Of a stretch of 64,000 nt of DNA, positions 17,326-26,801 are shown piece by piece. The DNA is taken from positions 124,001 to 188,000 of the forward strand of contig NZ_JAFCKW010000009.1 in the NCBI RefSeq assembly GCF_018129965.1. The letters run 5' to 3'. The stretch comes from Bradyrhizobium diazoefficiens (GTDB lineage: Bacteria; Pseudomonadota; Alphaproteobacteria; Rhizobiales; Xanthobacteraceae). Positions within the stretch are counted from its first letter, which is position 1, and every line of letters starts with the position of its first letter. The translations under genes were made by a program, and so were the position numbers. The notes under the pieces are model-generated. The model worked only from the letters and a program-made list of their open reading frames with translations, did no database searches and had not been told where the DNA came from.

Positions 17326-18597
17326 ATGTTTTCAAAGTGCGCCACGCGTTTCGCGTGCGCGATGGCATTGCTGGTCAGTCCTTGGCTGACGGCGGTGTCG
17401 CATTCTCAGACCCTCAATATGGGGGCGGCACTGCAGCGCGCGCTCGCGACCAGTCCGCGCCTGACCGCCGCCGAGCGGGACGTCGGGATCGCGACCGGCC
17501 AGCGCATCCAGGCTGGCGCATTGCTCAATCCGGAACTGTCCTACGAACAGGACAATTCCTTCGGCTCGGGCATCTATCGCGGCACGAAGTCGGCAGAGAC
17601 GACGCTTCAGATTAGCCAGCTCTTCGAGCTTTTCGGCAAGCGCGAGGCCCGGATCGCTGCGGGCCAGGCCGGTGTCGAGGGGGCGGCGATCGAGCGCAAG
17701 GCGGTACGCCTGCAGATCCTGTCGGAGACGGCGATCGCGTTCCTGAACGTGCTCGGCCTGCAGCGTAGGATACAGATTCTCGACGACCAAGTCACCGCCC
17801 TGGAGCGGCTGACGCCATTGCTTCAGCGCCGGGTCGATGCCGGCGCGTCTTCGCCAGCCGAAACCGGCCGTGCGGAGGTCGCAGCAGCCCTTGTGAAAGC
17901 CGATCGCGAGCGCACTAAAGCCAGCCTGTCGAGCGCGCGCCGCGAACTGGCGGTGCTGATGGGCGACACGGTCCCGAAGTTCGCCAGCGTCTCCGGACGG
18001 CTGGATGCCACCACTCGGGCGCCGTCATTCCAGGCAGTGATCGCGGCCATCGACGCGAACCCGCAGCTCGTCAGGTGGAACTCTATCTACGCCCAGCGCA
18101 ATGCCGAACTCCTGCTGGCTCGATTGAAGCCGTATCCGGACGTTCGTCTCGCTGCGGGATGGCGTCACTTCAACGAGACCAACGACGACGCCGTACGGCT
18201 TACCCTGTCGGTGCCGATCCCCGTGTTCGACCAGAACCAGGGCAACATTCTCTCGGCACAGGAAAGCCTCGCCAAGACGCGAGCCGAGCGCGAGGCAAAT
18301 CGCAATATCCTCCTCGTCGTCGCAGGGCGGGCGTACGACACGGTTCAGGGCTCGCTGCGGGAACTCTCGGCCCTGCGCGATACCGGCATTCCCAAGGCGC
18401 AAGCGGCCGCCAACGAAATCGAGCAAGGCTACGGTGCCGGTCGCTTCACCTTGCTCGAAGTGCTCGATGCGCAGGCCAACGTTACCCAAGCGCGGCTGCG
18501 CGAGCAGGAGGCTCTACAGAACTACCATGTCGCCGTTGCCACGATCGAAGGACTCGTCGGCAATCCCTTCTCTCTGGCGCGGGAGAGCGCACGATGA
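17326..18597 (+). CDS. czcC: Outer-membrane channel of the second heavy-metal RND system
   Basis: 423 residues, a close paralog of the protein at 8469-9740 along its whole length, with a signal peptide ending SHSQ. It belongs to the outer membrane efflux (TolC) family. The stop overlaps the start of the next gene. The two operons arose by duplication of a czcC-czcB-czcA block, with faster divergence in the adaptor. Confidence 0.92.
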   Translation: MFSKCATRFACAMALLVSPWLTAVSHSQTLNMGAALQRALATSPRLTAAERDVGIATGQRIQAGALLNPELSYEQDNSFGSGIYRGTKSAETTLQISQLFELFGKREARIAAGQAGVEGAAIERKAVRLQILSETAIAFLNVLGLQRRIQILDDQVTALERLTPLLQRRVDAGASSPAETGRAEVAAALVKADRERTKASLSSARRELAVLMGDTVPKFASVSGRLDATTRAPSFQAVIAAIDANPQLVRWNSIYAQRNAELLLARLKPYPDVRLAAGWRHFNETNDDAVRLTLSVPIPVFDQNQGNILSAQESLAKTRAEREANRNILLVVAGRAYDTVQGSLRELSALRDTGIPKAQAAANEIEQGYGAGRFTLLEVLDAQANVTQARLREQEALQNYHVAVATIEGLVGNPFSLARESAR

Positions 18598-19592
18598 AAA
18601 CTTCGAGCGCAATCGTCCTCGCCATGGTCGCGGCCGCCGCCGGTGCCTTTGGGTATCGGTGGCTGATGCCAAAAGACGCACCTGCCGCGACGCAGCAGAT
18701 GGCTAAGCAGGAAGGCAAGGAGGGCAAGGAGGATAAGGCTGGCAACGAGCACGCCGAGAAGGACGAGCACGGGGCCGACCGCATCGTGATCAGCGACGTC
18801 AAGCTGGCGGCCGCCGGTGCCACTTTCGCAGAAGCGGGGCAAGCGACCCTGACCGAGACGCTGGCGTTCAATGGCGTGCTGCGCGCCAACCAAGAGACTG
18901 TGGTCCAGGTCACACCACGTTTCCCCGGCCTCGCGCGCGCGATCAAGAAACGCATTGGCGACGTGATCGCCAAAGACGACTTGCTGGCCTCGATCGAAAG
19001 CAACCAGAGCCTCACAGTGTACGACCTCAAGGCGCCGATCGGCGGCACGGTCATCGATCGGCAGATTTCGCTCGGCGAATACGTCTCCGAACAGAAACCG
19101 GCATTCGTCGTGGCCGATCTGTCGACGATCTGGGTCGACTTGTCGATCTATCGTCAGGATCTCAGGCGGGTGCGGATCGGGGACGAGGTACTGATCGATC
19201 CGGACGATGGCGTCGGCGACATCAAGGGCGCGATTTCCTACCTCGCGCCGGTCGGCGCGAGCGAGACGCAGACGGCGATCGCACGCGTGGTTTTGCCGAA
19301 CCCGAACGGAAGGCTTCGTCCCGGACTGTTCGTGAGCGCTCGTTTGGTGCTGGCCGAGCGGAAAGTGCCGGTCGCCGTGCACGCGGGTGCGATCCAGACC
19401 TTCGAGAACAAGACGGTCGTGTTCGTGCGCGAAGGCGCCGATAAGCTCGAAGCGCGCCCCGTCGAGCTCGGGGACTCCGATCAGAAGTTCGTGGAGATCC
19501 GCGCCGGTATTTCACCTGGCGAGAAGTATGTGGCTGAAAACTCATTCGTCGTGAAGGCGGAGATGGGCAAGGGAGAGGCTGAACATGATTGA
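18594..19592 (+). CDS. czcB: Periplasmic adaptor of the second heavy-metal RND system
   Basis: 332 residues from the ATG overlapping the czcC stop; open frame continues far upstream but there it only runs antiphase through czcC. The N-terminal anchor is followed by a charged, His-bearing linker (KEGKEDKAGNEHAEKDEH), longer than in the first adaptor, which could bind metal before transfer to the pump. The barrel domain and the ISLGEYVSEQKPAFV region match the CzcB family. Its 3' end overlaps czcA by eight bases. Confidence 0.92.
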   Translation: MKTSSAIVLAMVAAAAGAFGYRWLMPKDAPAATQQMAKQEGKEGKEDKAGNEHAEKDEHGADRIVISDVKLAAAGATFAEAGQATLTETLAFNGVLRANQETVVQVTPRFPGLARAIKKRIGDVIAKDDLLASIESNQSLTVYDLKAPIGGTVIDRQISLGEYVSEQKPAFVVADLSTIWVDLSIYRQDLRRVRIGDEVLIDPDDGVGDIKGAISYLAPVGASETQTAIARVVLPNPNGRLRPGLFVSARLVLAERKVPVAVHAGAIQTFENKTVVFVREGADKLEARPVELGDSDQKFVEIRAGISPGEKYVAENSFVVKAEMGKGEAEHD

Positions 19593-22500
19593 GCGGCTCA
19601 TCGAATTCTCCATCCGCCAGCGTTGGCTGGTGATCCTGTTCGTGTTCGGGCTTTTGGCATTCGGCGGCTGGAATTTCACGCGTCTGCCGATCGATGCCGT
19701 GCCCGACATCACCAACGTCCAGGTGCAGATCAACACGCAGGCGCCGGGCTATTCTCCCTTGGAGACTGAGCAGCGCATCACGTTTCCCGTCGAGACGGCG
19801 ATGGGCGGGCTGCCCAAGCTCGAATACACCCGATCCCTTTCGCGCTACGGCCTCAGCCAGGTGACCGTCGTTTTCCGGGACGGCACCGACATTTATTTCG
19901 CACGTCAGCTCGTCAACGAGCGCATTCAGCAGGTGAAGGACCAGCTTCCCGCCGGCGTCGAAGTCGCCATGGGGCCCGTCGCGACGGGTCTCGGCGAGAT
20001 ATTCCTCTACACGGTCGAGGCCAAGCAGGGCGCCAAGGCAGCCAGCGGAAAGGAATTCACGCCGAGCGATCTGCGCACGATCCAGGACTGGATCATCAAG
20101 CCTCAGCTCCGCAACGTGCCGGGTGTCATCGAGGTCAACACAATCGGCGGTTTCGAGCGCCAGTTCCATGTGCTGCCGGATCCCGGCAAGCTGATGGCCT
20201 ACAAGCTCGGCTTCCGCGACGTGATGACGGCGCTCGCCGCCAACAACGCCAACGTCGGCGCCGGCTACATCGAAAAGAATGGCGAGCAGTATTTGGTCCG
20301 GACCCCGGGCCAGGTTGCTAACATCGCCGAAATCGAGGACATCGTCATCGGCTCGCGGAGCGGCGTACCGGTTCGGGTCAAGGACGTGGCCCAAGTCACC
20401 GAAGGCAAGGACCTTCGCACCGGCGCCGCTACCCTCAACGGAAAGGAGACGGTCCTCGGGACCGCCATGCTGCTGATCGGCGAGAACAGCCGTGCGGTAG
20501 CCCAGCGCGTTTCGGCCAAGCTGAACGACATCGCCAAGTCGCTTCCGGAAGGAGTCGTCGCCCGCACCGTCTACGACCGGACTCATCTCGTCGAGGCGAC
20601 GGTCAAGACGGTAGAGAAAAATCTCGTCGAGGGCGCCATCCTCGTCATCATCGTGCTGTTCCTGATCCTCGGCAACTTCCGCGCGGCCCTGGTGACGGCC
20701 TGCGTCATCCCGCTGTCGATGGCGATGACCGTCACCGGCATGGTCGAAACGAAGGTCAGCGCCAACCTGATGAGCCTCGGTGCTATCGATTTCGGCATCA
20801 TCGTGGACGGCGCCGTCATTATCGTCGAGAACTGTCTCCGTTTGCTCGCCGAAACGCAGCATGAGAAGGGCCGGCTGCTGAACCTAAAGGAGCGGCTCGA
20901 CACGATCCGCCGCGGCTCGGCCGAGGTCATCAAGCCAAGCCTGTTCGGAACGCTGATCATCGCGGTCGTGTACCTGCCGGTGCTGACCCTCACGGGCGTC
21001 GAAGGCAAGATGTTCACGCCGATGGCATTGACCGTCCTGATGGCTCTTGCCGCCGCGGCCCTGTTCTCGATCACCTTCGTGCCCGCCGCCGTCGCCATCG
21101 TGGTCACGGGCAGGGTGTCCGAGAAGGAGAACTTCTTCATGCGCGCTGCCAAGCGCATCTACCTGCCTCTTCTGGACCGGGCGATCGCCTTCCGGGGCGT
21201 CGTGGCAGTCCTGGCCGTCGTGATCGTCGGGGCAAGCGTCTTCGCGGCGACCCGCATGGGCGGCGAGTTCATCCCGAGTCTCGACGAGGGCGACGTCGCT
21301 CTGGCCGCGATCCGGATTCCCGGAACGAGCCTGACACAGTCGCTGGACCTGCAGATGGCGCTTGAGAAGCGAATACAACAACTGCCAGAGGTGAAGGAGT
21401 TCTTCACCCGGACGGGCACGGCCGAGGTCGCGACCGATCCCATGGCGCCGTCGATGTCGGACGGTTACGTCATGCTCAAGCCGCGCAGCGAGTGGCCGGA
21501 TCCCGAGAAGCCGAAGGCGGAACTCGTCGAGGAAATCGAGAAGGCAGCCAACGACATCCCGGGCAGCAACTATGAGGTCTCCCAGCCAATCCAATTGCGC
21601 GTGAACGAACTGATCTCGGGCGTCCGCAGCGACGTTGGCGTCAAGATCTTTGGCGACGATCTCGACGTGCTGCAGGGAGCCGCCAAGCAGATGCAGTCCG
21701 TGATCCAGGGCATCCGCGGGGCTACCGACGTGAAGACCGAGCAAGTCGCCGGTTTGCCGATCCTAACCGTCAAGCTCGACCGCCGGGCGCTCTCGCGCTA
21801 TGGCCTCAGCGTCGGCGACGTCCAGAACATCGTGGAGATCGCCGTCGGCGGAAAGAGCGTCGGCAAGCTGTTCGAAGGCGATCGGCGCTTCGACATCGTC
21901 GTGCGTCTTCCTGAGCGCCTGCGCGGCAACATCGAGGCGATCCGCGCGATCCCGATTCCATTGCCTGCTGAGGAGCCCGGTTCGGCGACGATCACCAAGA
22001 CGGCCTGGTCGGGAGCGCTCGGAGTTCAACCGCGCTACGTGCCGCTGTCGTCCGTAGCAACCATCGATTCCGCGCCCGGTCCGAACCAGATCAGCCGCGA
22101 GAACGGCAAGCGGCGCATCGTTGTGACGGCAAACGTGCGTGAGCGGGACCTTGGTTCGTTCGTGTCCGAGGCGCAAGACGCGGTGGCGCAGAAGGTCAAG
22201 CTCCCGGCCGGCTACTGGATCGGATGGGGTGGCCAGTTCGAGCAACTGGTCTCGGCGACCAAGCGGCTCACGATCGTCGTGCCGGTGGCGCTGCTGCTGG
22301 TGCTGCTGCTGCTGTTCATGAGCTTTGGATCCGTCGCGGACGCGCTTCTGGTGTTCAGTGGCGTGCCGCTGGCGCTGACAGGCGGCGTCCTGGCTCTGCT
22401 GCTGCGAGGCATTCCGTTGTCGATCAGCGCAGGCGTTGGTTTTATTGCCCTGTCCGGCGTCGCGGTGCTCAATGGTCTGGTCATCATCGCGTTTATCGAG

Positions 22501-22803
22501 CGGCTCAGGCACGAAGGGAAGTCCGTGCTGGAGGCCGTCCATGAGGGTGCGGTGACCCGGTTGCGCCCCGTGCTGATGACGGCGCTGGTGGCATCGCTTG
22601 GCTTCGTTCCCATGGCGATCGCGACGGGCGCCGGCGCGGAGGTGCAGCGGCCGCTGGCGACCGTCGTGATCGGAGGCATCATTTCTTCGACGATTCTAAC
22701 GCTGTTGGTGCTGCCGGCCCTCTACGTGCTGTTCCGGAAGGACTCCGCGCCGGCCGGTCAGCCGGACGACGTCGACGAAGCGGCGGAGGGTGGCCGCGCA
22801 TGA
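19585..22803 (+). CDS. czcA: Heavy-metal RND pump of the second system, CzcA type
   Basis: 1072 residues. The DFGIIVDGAVIIVEN motif puts Asp402, Asp408 and Glu415 at CzcA positions, as in the first copy. The periplasmic loop has the standard SLDEGDVALAAIRIPGTSL sequence. It is coupled upstream to the adaptor and downstream to a P1B ATPase (ATGA overlap), so cytoplasmic and periplasmic metal export are encoded together. Zn, Cd or Co is the expected substrate from the proton-relay motif and the ATPase type. Confidence 0.93.
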   Translation: MIERLIEFSIRQRWLVILFVFGLLAFGGWNFTRLPIDAVPDITNVQVQINTQAPGYSPLETEQRITFPVETAMGGLPKLEYTRSLSRYGLSQVTVVFRDGTDIYFARQLVNERIQQVKDQLPAGVEVAMGPVATGLGEIFLYTVEAKQGAKAASGKEFTPSDLRTIQDWIIKPQLRNVPGVIEVNTIGGFERQFHVLPDPGKLMAYKLGFRDVMTALAANNANVGAGYIEKNGEQYLVRTPGQVANIAEIEDIVIGSRSGVPVRVKDVAQVTEGKDLRTGAATLNGKETVLGTAMLLIGENSRAVAQRVSAKLNDIAKSLPEGVVARTVYDRTHLVEATVKTVEKNLVEGAILVIIVLFLILGNFRAALVTACVIPLSMAMTVTGMVETKVSANLMSLGAIDFGIIVDGAVIIVENCLRLLAETQHEKGRLLNLKERLDTIRRGSAEVIKPSLFGTLIIAVVYLPVLTLTGVEGKMFTPMALTVLMALAAAALFSITFVPAAVAIVVTGRVSEKENFFMRAAKRIYLPLLDRAIAFRGVVAVLAVVIVGASVFAATRMGGEFIPSLDEGDVALAAIRIPGTSLTQSLDLQMALEKRIQQLPEVKEFFTRTGTAEVATDPMAPSMSDGYVMLKPRSEWPDPEKPKAELVEEIEKAANDIPGSNYEVSQPIQLRVNELISGVRSDVGVKIFGDDLDVLQGAAKQMQSVIQGIRGATDVKTEQVAGLPILTVKLDRRALSRYGLSVGDVQNIVEIAVGGKSVGKLFEGDRRFDIVVRLPERLRGNIEAIRAIPIPLPAEEPGSATITKTAWSGALGVQPRYVPLSSVATIDSAPGPNQISRENGKRRIVVTANVRERDLGSFVSEAQDAVAQKVKLPAGYWIGWGGQFEQLVSATKRLTIVVPVALLLVLLLLFMSFGSVADALLVFSGVPLALTGGVLALLLRGIPLSISAGVGFIALSGVAVLNGLVIIAFIERLRHEGKSVLEAVHEGAVTRLRPVLMTALVASLGFVPMAIATGAGAEVQRPLATVVIGGIISSTILTLLVLPALYVLFRKDSAPAGQPDDVDEAAEGGRA

Positions 22804-25001
22804 CCCACGCTGCCCAGAAAATGAAGTTTCGGGTCGGCGGGATGGATTGCGCCGCCTGCGCCACAAAGATCGAGAACGCCGTTTCGCGCATGCCCGGAGT
22901 CACGGGCGTTGAAGTGTCGGTGACCGGCGGCAGCGTGTCAGTCCAACATGAAGGAGCCGTCGAGCGGGAGGCCGTGAGCCGCCAGATCGCTGCCCTGGGA
23001 TATGTCGTCGCGGATGGGCCATCAGCCAGGGCAAAGGAGGCAGACCACGATCATGATCTTGATCAAAACCACGGCCATAATCACGATCTCGTCGCTGGAG
23101 GTAAGCAGCCGTGGTGGCGGTCGAGCAAGGCCATCCTGACCGTCGCGTGCGCGCTGGCGCTCGGCGCGGCCTTTCTGATCGGCAAGCTGATCCCGTCTAC
23201 GGAGTATTGGGCTTTCCTCGCGGCAATGCTTGTCGGCCTCATTCCGATCGCGCGGCGGGCGGCGACGGCCGCCGTGGCAGGTACGCCCTTCTCGATCGAG
23301 ATGCTAATGACGGTCGCCGCAGTCGGCGCCGTCATCATCGGCGCCATGGAGGAGGCAGCGACCGTCGTCCTGCTGTTTCTTGTCGGTGAGCTGCTGGAGG
23401 GAATAGCAGCCAGCCGGGCTCGATCGAGCATCCAGGAACTTGCGAAGCTGGTTCCTAGTACGGCCCGGCTCGAGAATGGCGATTCCGTAAGAGAGGTACC
23501 GGCCTCCAGCCTCGCCGTGGATTCGGTTGTCCAGGTCCGGCCGGGCGACCGGATCCCGGCGGACGGCATCATCCTCGCCGGGGATAGCTCGATCGACGAG
23601 GCGCCCGTGACGGGCGAGAGCACGCCGGTACGCAAGAAGACCGGGGACATCGTCTTTGCCGGAACTGTGAACGGAGAGGCTCTACTCCGGATCAAGGTCA
23701 CGGCCTCGGCCCAGGACAACACCATCGCCCGCATCGTCAGGCTGGTCGAGGAAGCCCAGGAATCCAAGGCCCCGACCGAGCGCTTCATCGACCGCTTTTC
23801 GCGCTACTACACGCCGGGCGTGGTGGTGGTCGCAGCCATCGTCGCCATCCTGCCGCCGCTCGTTTGGAGCGGCGCCAGTTGGCACGCCTGGATCTACAAG
23901 GGATTGGCCATCCTGTTGATCGGTTGTCCGTGCGCATTGGTGATCTCGACGCCGGCAGCGATAGCCGCAAGCCTTGCATCCGGAGCGCGCCGCGGATTGC
24001 TCCTGAAAGGCGGAGCCGTCCTAGAGCGCTTGCGCGACGTCACCGTCGCCTGCTTCGACAAGACGGGCACCCTCACTGCGGGCAAGCCCAAGGTCACGGA
24101 TGTCGTGGGATTCGGCTGCGGGGAGAGCGAGGTACTGTCCTTGGCCGCGTCGCTCGAACGCGGTTCGAGCCATCCGCTTGCTCTCGCCATCCTGCAGGCG
24201 GCGTCGAACAAGGGCGCCGACCCGCAGCGGGTTGAAGACTTCGTGAACCTGGCGGGAGAAGGCGTCAAAGCCGCCCTCGCAGGACGTACGGTTTTTCTCG
24301 GGTCGCCCGCAGCGGCCGAACGGATCGTCCCGCTCACTGAGGACCAACGAAAGCTCGTCGATGCGCTGAACGAAAGCGGCAAGACCGTCTCCGTCCTGGT
24401 CGTCGACCGGGAGGTCGCCGGCTGCATCGCTATGCGGGACGAGTTGAGGAGCGATGCCATCGCGGGGCTGCGTCGCCTGGCCGACCGCGGAGTCCGGTCG
24501 GTGATGCTCACGGGCGATAACCCGCGCACTGCCGCCGCGCTGGCGCGCGAACTCGGAATCGACCATCGCGCGCAAATGATGCCGGAGGACAAGCAGCGCA
24601 CCGTCGTGGCGTACAAAAACCAGGGCGAGGTTGTTTTGAAGGTCGGCGACGGGATCAATGATGCCCCGGCTCTCGCCGCCGCTGACGTCGGGGTCGCGAT
24701 GGGCGGCGGCACCGACGTCGCGCTCGAGACGGCCGATGCCGCGGTCCTCCACGGGCGCGTCGCCGACGTGCCGGCCATGATCGGTCTATCCAAGCGGACG
24801 ATGGGCGTCATCCGGCAGAACATTTCGATCGCGCTGGGTCTCAAGGCGGTTTTTCTGGTCACCACCATCGCAGGCATCACCGGACTTTGGCCGGCGATCC
24901 TCGCCGACACCGGGGCAACTGTTCTGGTCACCATGAACGCGCTGCGGCTGCTCTCGGTGCCGCGCAGCGGTGGAGCAGCGGGCGAGGGTGCATCCACATG
25001 A
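22800..25001 (+). CDS. P1B-type metal-transporting ATPase, Zn/Cd/Pb class (ZntA/CadA)
   Basis: 733 residues. The N-terminal HMA domain has GMDCAAC (Cys17 and Cys20), followed by a His/Asp-rich linker (DHDHDLDQNHGHNHD). Catalytic motifs are TGEST, CPC at residues 376-378, DKTGT with Asp420, and GDGINDAP. The last membrane helix has LADTGATVLVTMNALRLL, whose Asp is typical of Zn/Cd pumps, not of Cu pumps. It moves metal from cytoplasm to periplasm, where the CzcCBA pump can take over. It is translationally coupled to czcA and to the next gene. An HMA remnant at 14714 suggests that the first operon once had a similar gene. Confidence 0.92.
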   Translation: MTHAAQKMKFRVGGMDCAACATKIENAVSRMPGVTGVEVSVTGGSVSVQHEGAVEREAVSRQIAALGYVVADGPSARAKEADHDHDLDQNHGHNHDLVAGGKQPWWRSSKAILTVACALALGAAFLIGKLIPSTEYWAFLAAMLVGLIPIARRAATAAVAGTPFSIEMLMTVAAVGAVIIGAMEEAATVVLLFLVGELLEGIAASRARSSIQELAKLVPSTARLENGDSVREVPASSLAVDSVVQVRPGDRIPADGIILAGDSSIDEAPVTGESTPVRKKTGDIVFAGTVNGEALLRIKVTASAQDNTIARIVRLVEEAQESKAPTERFIDRFSRYYTPGVVVVAAIVAILPPLVWSGASWHAWIYKGLAILLIGCPCALVISTPAAIAASLASGARRGLLLKGGAVLERLRDVTVACFDKTGTLTAGKPKVTDVVGFGCGESEVLSLAASLERGSSHPLALAILQAASNKGADPQRVEDFVNLAGEGVKAALAGRTVFLGSPAAAERIVPLTEDQRKLVDALNESGKTVSVLVVDREVAGCIAMRDELRSDAIAGLRRLADRGVRSVMLTGDNPRTAAALARELGIDHRAQMMPEDKQRTVVAYKNQGEVVLKVGDGINDAPALAAADVGVAMGGGTDVALETADAAVLHGRVADVPAMIGLSKRTMGVIRQNISIALGLKAVFLVTTIAGITGLWPAILADTGATVLVTMNALRLLSVPRSGGAAGEGAST

Positions 25002-26173
25002 CGGCAGGTGCTCGCATAGAAACCAGCCGCGATCTTCGCCTCGACCTTTTTCGGGGGCTGGCGAACTGGGCGATCTTTCTCGACCATGTTCCGAACAATG
25101 CGGTCGCCTGGGTAACCGCCCGGAACTACGGCTTCAGTGACGCTGCCGAGCTGTTCGTCTTCGTCTCAGGATACACCGTCGCATTCGTCTACGCCCGCAT
25201 GGCGCGGGCCAGGGGCTTCCTGGCTGCCGCTCTCAGGGTTCTTGGACGAGCCTGGCAGATCTACGTCGCCTACATCCTGCTCTTCGTCTTTTACGTCGTC
25301 GCCATCGGATACGTGGCGCAGCGGTACGGGCACGCTCACCTTCTTGACGAATTCAACATCCGTCTCCTGATCAAGGATCCGGTCGAGTTTTTGAAGCATG
25401 GGATTCTGCTAGAATACAAACCGCTGAACCTCGACGTCCTGCCGCTCTATATCGTGCTGATGATCGCGTTCCCGCCCCTGCTTTGGGTCCTGATGCGACA
25501 GCCGAACGCCGCGCTCATGATTTCGCTCGGCATCTATGCCGGCGCGCAGATGTTCGGATGGAATCTGAACGCCTATCCCGCCGGGCAATGGTACTTCAAC
25601 CCCTTCGCATGGCAATTGCTGTTCGTGATCGGAGCGTGGGTCGCCCTCGGTGGTGCGACCACGGGGAGGGCGATGATCCGTTCAAGCCCGGCGCTCGCCG
25701 TCGTCGGTATCGTTATTCTGTTCGCAGCATTCATCACTCTCGCATCCCGGACCGGCCATCAGGACCTGATCCCTGAACCCGCCCGCTCGCTTTTTCTTCC
25801 GAACGACAAAACCAACCTGGCGCCATATCGCATCGTCCACTTCCTGGCGCTGGCAGTCGCCGTCTCGCGATTGATCCCGAAGGAGGCGACGTTCCTGTCG
25901 GCGTCCTGGCTTCGGCCGCTACGGCTTTGCGGAGAGCGATCGCTCGAAGTCTTTTGCGCGGGCGTCTTCCTCGCGTTCGTCGCACACTTCGCGATCGAAC
26001 TTGTTTCCGACGCGCTCGCCTTCCAGATCGTCGTCAGCATTGCGGGCATCGGCATCATGATCGTCGTCGCCTATTTCAAGACATGGACCAGAGAGTTTTG
26101 CGCGACGCCCGGCCGAAAAGCCGTCGAGCGCGCAGGGATTCGGCAGCCACAACTGGCACAAAGGGAGCGATGA
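24998..26173 (+). CDS. OpgC-like membrane acyltransferase
   Basis: 391 residues from the ATG that overlaps the ATPase stop; the frame is open upstream but only in antiphase to that gene. About ten membrane helices and the opening RDLRLDLFRGLANWAIFLDH match the OpgC family. In known members OpgC adds succinyl groups to osmoregulated periplasmic glucans. Its coupling to a metal ATPase is unusual; a more anionic periplasmic glucan could bind metal cations, but that is only an idea. It may also be a carried-along gene. Confidence 0.85.
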   Translation: MTAGARIETSRDLRLDLFRGLANWAIFLDHVPNNAVAWVTARNYGFSDAAELFVFVSGYTVAFVYARMARARGFLAAALRVLGRAWQIYVAYILLFVFYVVAIGYVAQRYGHAHLLDEFNIRLLIKDPVEFLKHGILLEYKPLNLDVLPLYIVLMIAFPPLLWVLMRQPNAALMISLGIYAGAQMFGWNLNAYPAGQWYFNPFAWQLLFVIGAWVALGGATTGRAMIRSSPALAVVGIVILFAAFITLASRTGHQDLIPEPARSLFLPNDKTNLAPYRIVHFLALAVAVSRLIPKEATFLSASWLRPLRLCGERSLEVFCAGVFLAFVAHFAIELVSDALAFQIVVSIAGIGIMIVVAYFKTWTREFCATPGRKAVERAGIRQPQLAQRER

Positions 26174-26174
26174 A

Positions 26175-26489
26175 ATGGGCTTCGATCAGTATCACGAACC
26201 ACCGCAGGAACTGTCGCAAGAGGTCCGCACCTTCGCGCGGATGATTGCTTCACTGATCGAGGAGGCCGAGGCGATCAATTGGTACGAACAGCGGATGTCA
26301 GTCGAGAAGGACAAGAAGGCGAGGGCGATCATGGCAAACGCGCAGAAGGATGAATTCAAACATTTAGGCATGAACCTTGAATTTCTTCTGCGCAAGAAAA
26401 AGGATTGGCGAACCGAACCCCAGGGAATCCTCTTTACCAAGGGTGACATCGTCAAGCGAGGCGAGGCTGCTGAAAAGAAGGTCGACTAG
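26175..26489 (+). CDS. Encapsulated-ferritin-like protein (EncFtn family)
   Basis: 104 residues with two antiparallel helices. The sequence LIEEAEAINWYEQRM and then NAQKDEFKHLGMNLEFLLR matches the EncFtn pattern: a Glu and Tyr in helix 1, and Glu and His three residues apart in helix 2. EncFtn forms a ring with iron bound at subunit interfaces and is normally packed inside an encapsulin shell. No encapsulin gene is visible in the window, and the C-terminus lacks the usual LTVGSL-like targeting peptide as far as I can see. It starts one base after the OpgC gene ends, so it is in the same operon. Confidence 0.75.
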   Translation: MGFDQYHEPPQELSQEVRTFARMIASLIEEAEAINWYEQRMSVEKDKKARAIMANAQKDEFKHLGMNLEFLLRKKKDWRTEPQGILFTKGDIVKRGEAAEKKVD

Positions 26490-26512
26490 GCGTGTCCCGG
26501 TGGGAGGCCCTC

Positions 26513-26767
26513 ATGGAAGACAAGCGGAAACTGCGGCGAACGCGCGCTTTGAAGGCCGGAATGATCTCGTTCGGTGGATCGGCGATCTCTTGCACGGTGC
26601 GCAACCTTACGAAGTCGGGCGCCATGTTGGACGTCGTGAGCCCGCTCGGCGTGCCCAGAGAATTCACGCTGGTGATCTCGTCGGACAATATCCACCACGA
26701 ATGCCGGATCGTCTGGATCAAGGAACAGCGTATTGGCGTCTCCTTCAAACCGAATCGAGAAGATTGA
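26513..26767 (+). CDS. Short PilZ-domain protein
   Basis: 84 residues from ATG 26513, preceded by GGGAGG; a GTG seven codons upstream is in frame but has no ribosome site. The KLRRTRALKAG start supplies the Arg motif of PilZ domains, and NLTKSGAMLDV matches the second motif. These bind cyclic di-GMP in many bacteria, although single-domain members in this group often have weak first motifs. It follows the ferritin-like gene closely. Role here is unknown. Confidence 0.75.
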   Translation: MEDKRKLRRTRALKAGMISFGGSAISCTVRNLTKSGAMLDVVSPLGVPREFTLVISSDNIHHECRIVWIKEQRIGVSFKPNRED

Positions 26768-26801
26768 TGGTGCGGACGACGCCTGCTGCAGGGAGGACCT
26801 C

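Noticed and set aside
19222..20862. 546-residue minus-strand open frame opposite czcB and czcA
   Set aside because: His/Asp-rich antisense of conserved pump genes, a common artefact in GC-rich DNA.
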